A stretch of DNA of 41,756 nt from WJJR01 sp964440935 (lineage in GTDB: Bacteria; Zixibacteria; MSB-5A5; WJJR01): positions 1 to 41,756 of the forward strand of contig CAYTTY010000037.1 in NCBI GenBank assembly GCA_964440935.1, given 5' to 3'. The translations under genes were made by a program, and so were the position numbers. Position 1 is the first letter of the stretch; every line of letters begins with the position of its first letter. Below are positions 41,755 through 41,756 of the stretch, in pieces. Under the pieces are notes generated by a model that searched no databases, was not told where the DNA came from, and saw nothing but the letters and a program-made list of their open reading frames with translations.

Positions 41755-41756
41755 CA

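Noticed and set aside
1..41756. Terminal repeats as evidence of a circular plasmid or phage
   Set aside because: The matching ends are inverted, not direct, so they do not indicate circularity; there are no replication, partition or phage genes.
1..41756. CRISPR array, tRNA or rRNA genes
   Set aside because: No regularly spaced direct repeats, tRNA cloverleaf or rRNA-like sequence was seen on either strand; the repeats found are palindromic and irregularly spaced.

Overview
The window looks like a piece of a chromosome from an uncultured, Gram-negative-type bacterium of the FCB group. Three unrelated secreted proteins end in paired dockerin-like EF-hand repeats, a habit I associate with candidate phylum Zixibacteria. 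An outer-membrane efflux channel and a lipoprotein adaptor imply two membranes. The phylum is an inference from protein style only. Nearly all genes lie on the minus strand. I found no tRNA, rRNA, CRISPR array or phage genes.

Layout. 1-6.4 kb: a tetR-tolC-MFP-RND efflux operon with overlapping stops and starts. 6.5-14 kb: an FG-GAP propeller protein with a dockerin-like tail, a PLP-dependent decarboxylase, a PIG-L/LmbE deacetylase, CorA, an unknown secreted protein and a small membrane protein. 14-26.5 kb: a secreted M28 peptidase, an unlisted 57-aa ORF, a coiled-coil membrane protein, a methyltransferase, a secreted M1 peptidase, a TldD-like protease with a signal peptide, and a Lon protease. 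27-33.8 kb: housekeeping genes (cold-shock protein, TatC, NrdR, SAM hydrolase, CutA, thiamine-binding family protein, DUF559 nuclease, GlyA, IlvE-type aminotransferase). 34.2-40.3 kb: an acyl-CoA/ketone-body operon (CoA-transferase A and B, thiolase, 3-hydroxyacyl-CoA dehydrogenase, two acyl-CoA dehydrogenases) ending in a strong intrinsic terminator. 40.5-41.6 kb: an MNT/HEPN toxin-antitoxin-like pair whose HEPN gene carries two frameshifts.

The most unusual content is between and around genes. A dispersed element of about 160 bp with roughly 27-bp terminal inverted repeats and internal hairpins occurs three times (19315, 26804, 33938). Its ends also form both ends of the window, as a perfect 53-bp inverted match (2-54 against 41702-41754). 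At least two further families of nested palindromes sit at gene 3' ends. The MNT/HEPN module has an array of TGAGA half-sites in front of it, and a 19-bp perfect inverted repeat joins two conserved parts of the broken HEPN gene, one arm touching the first frameshift.
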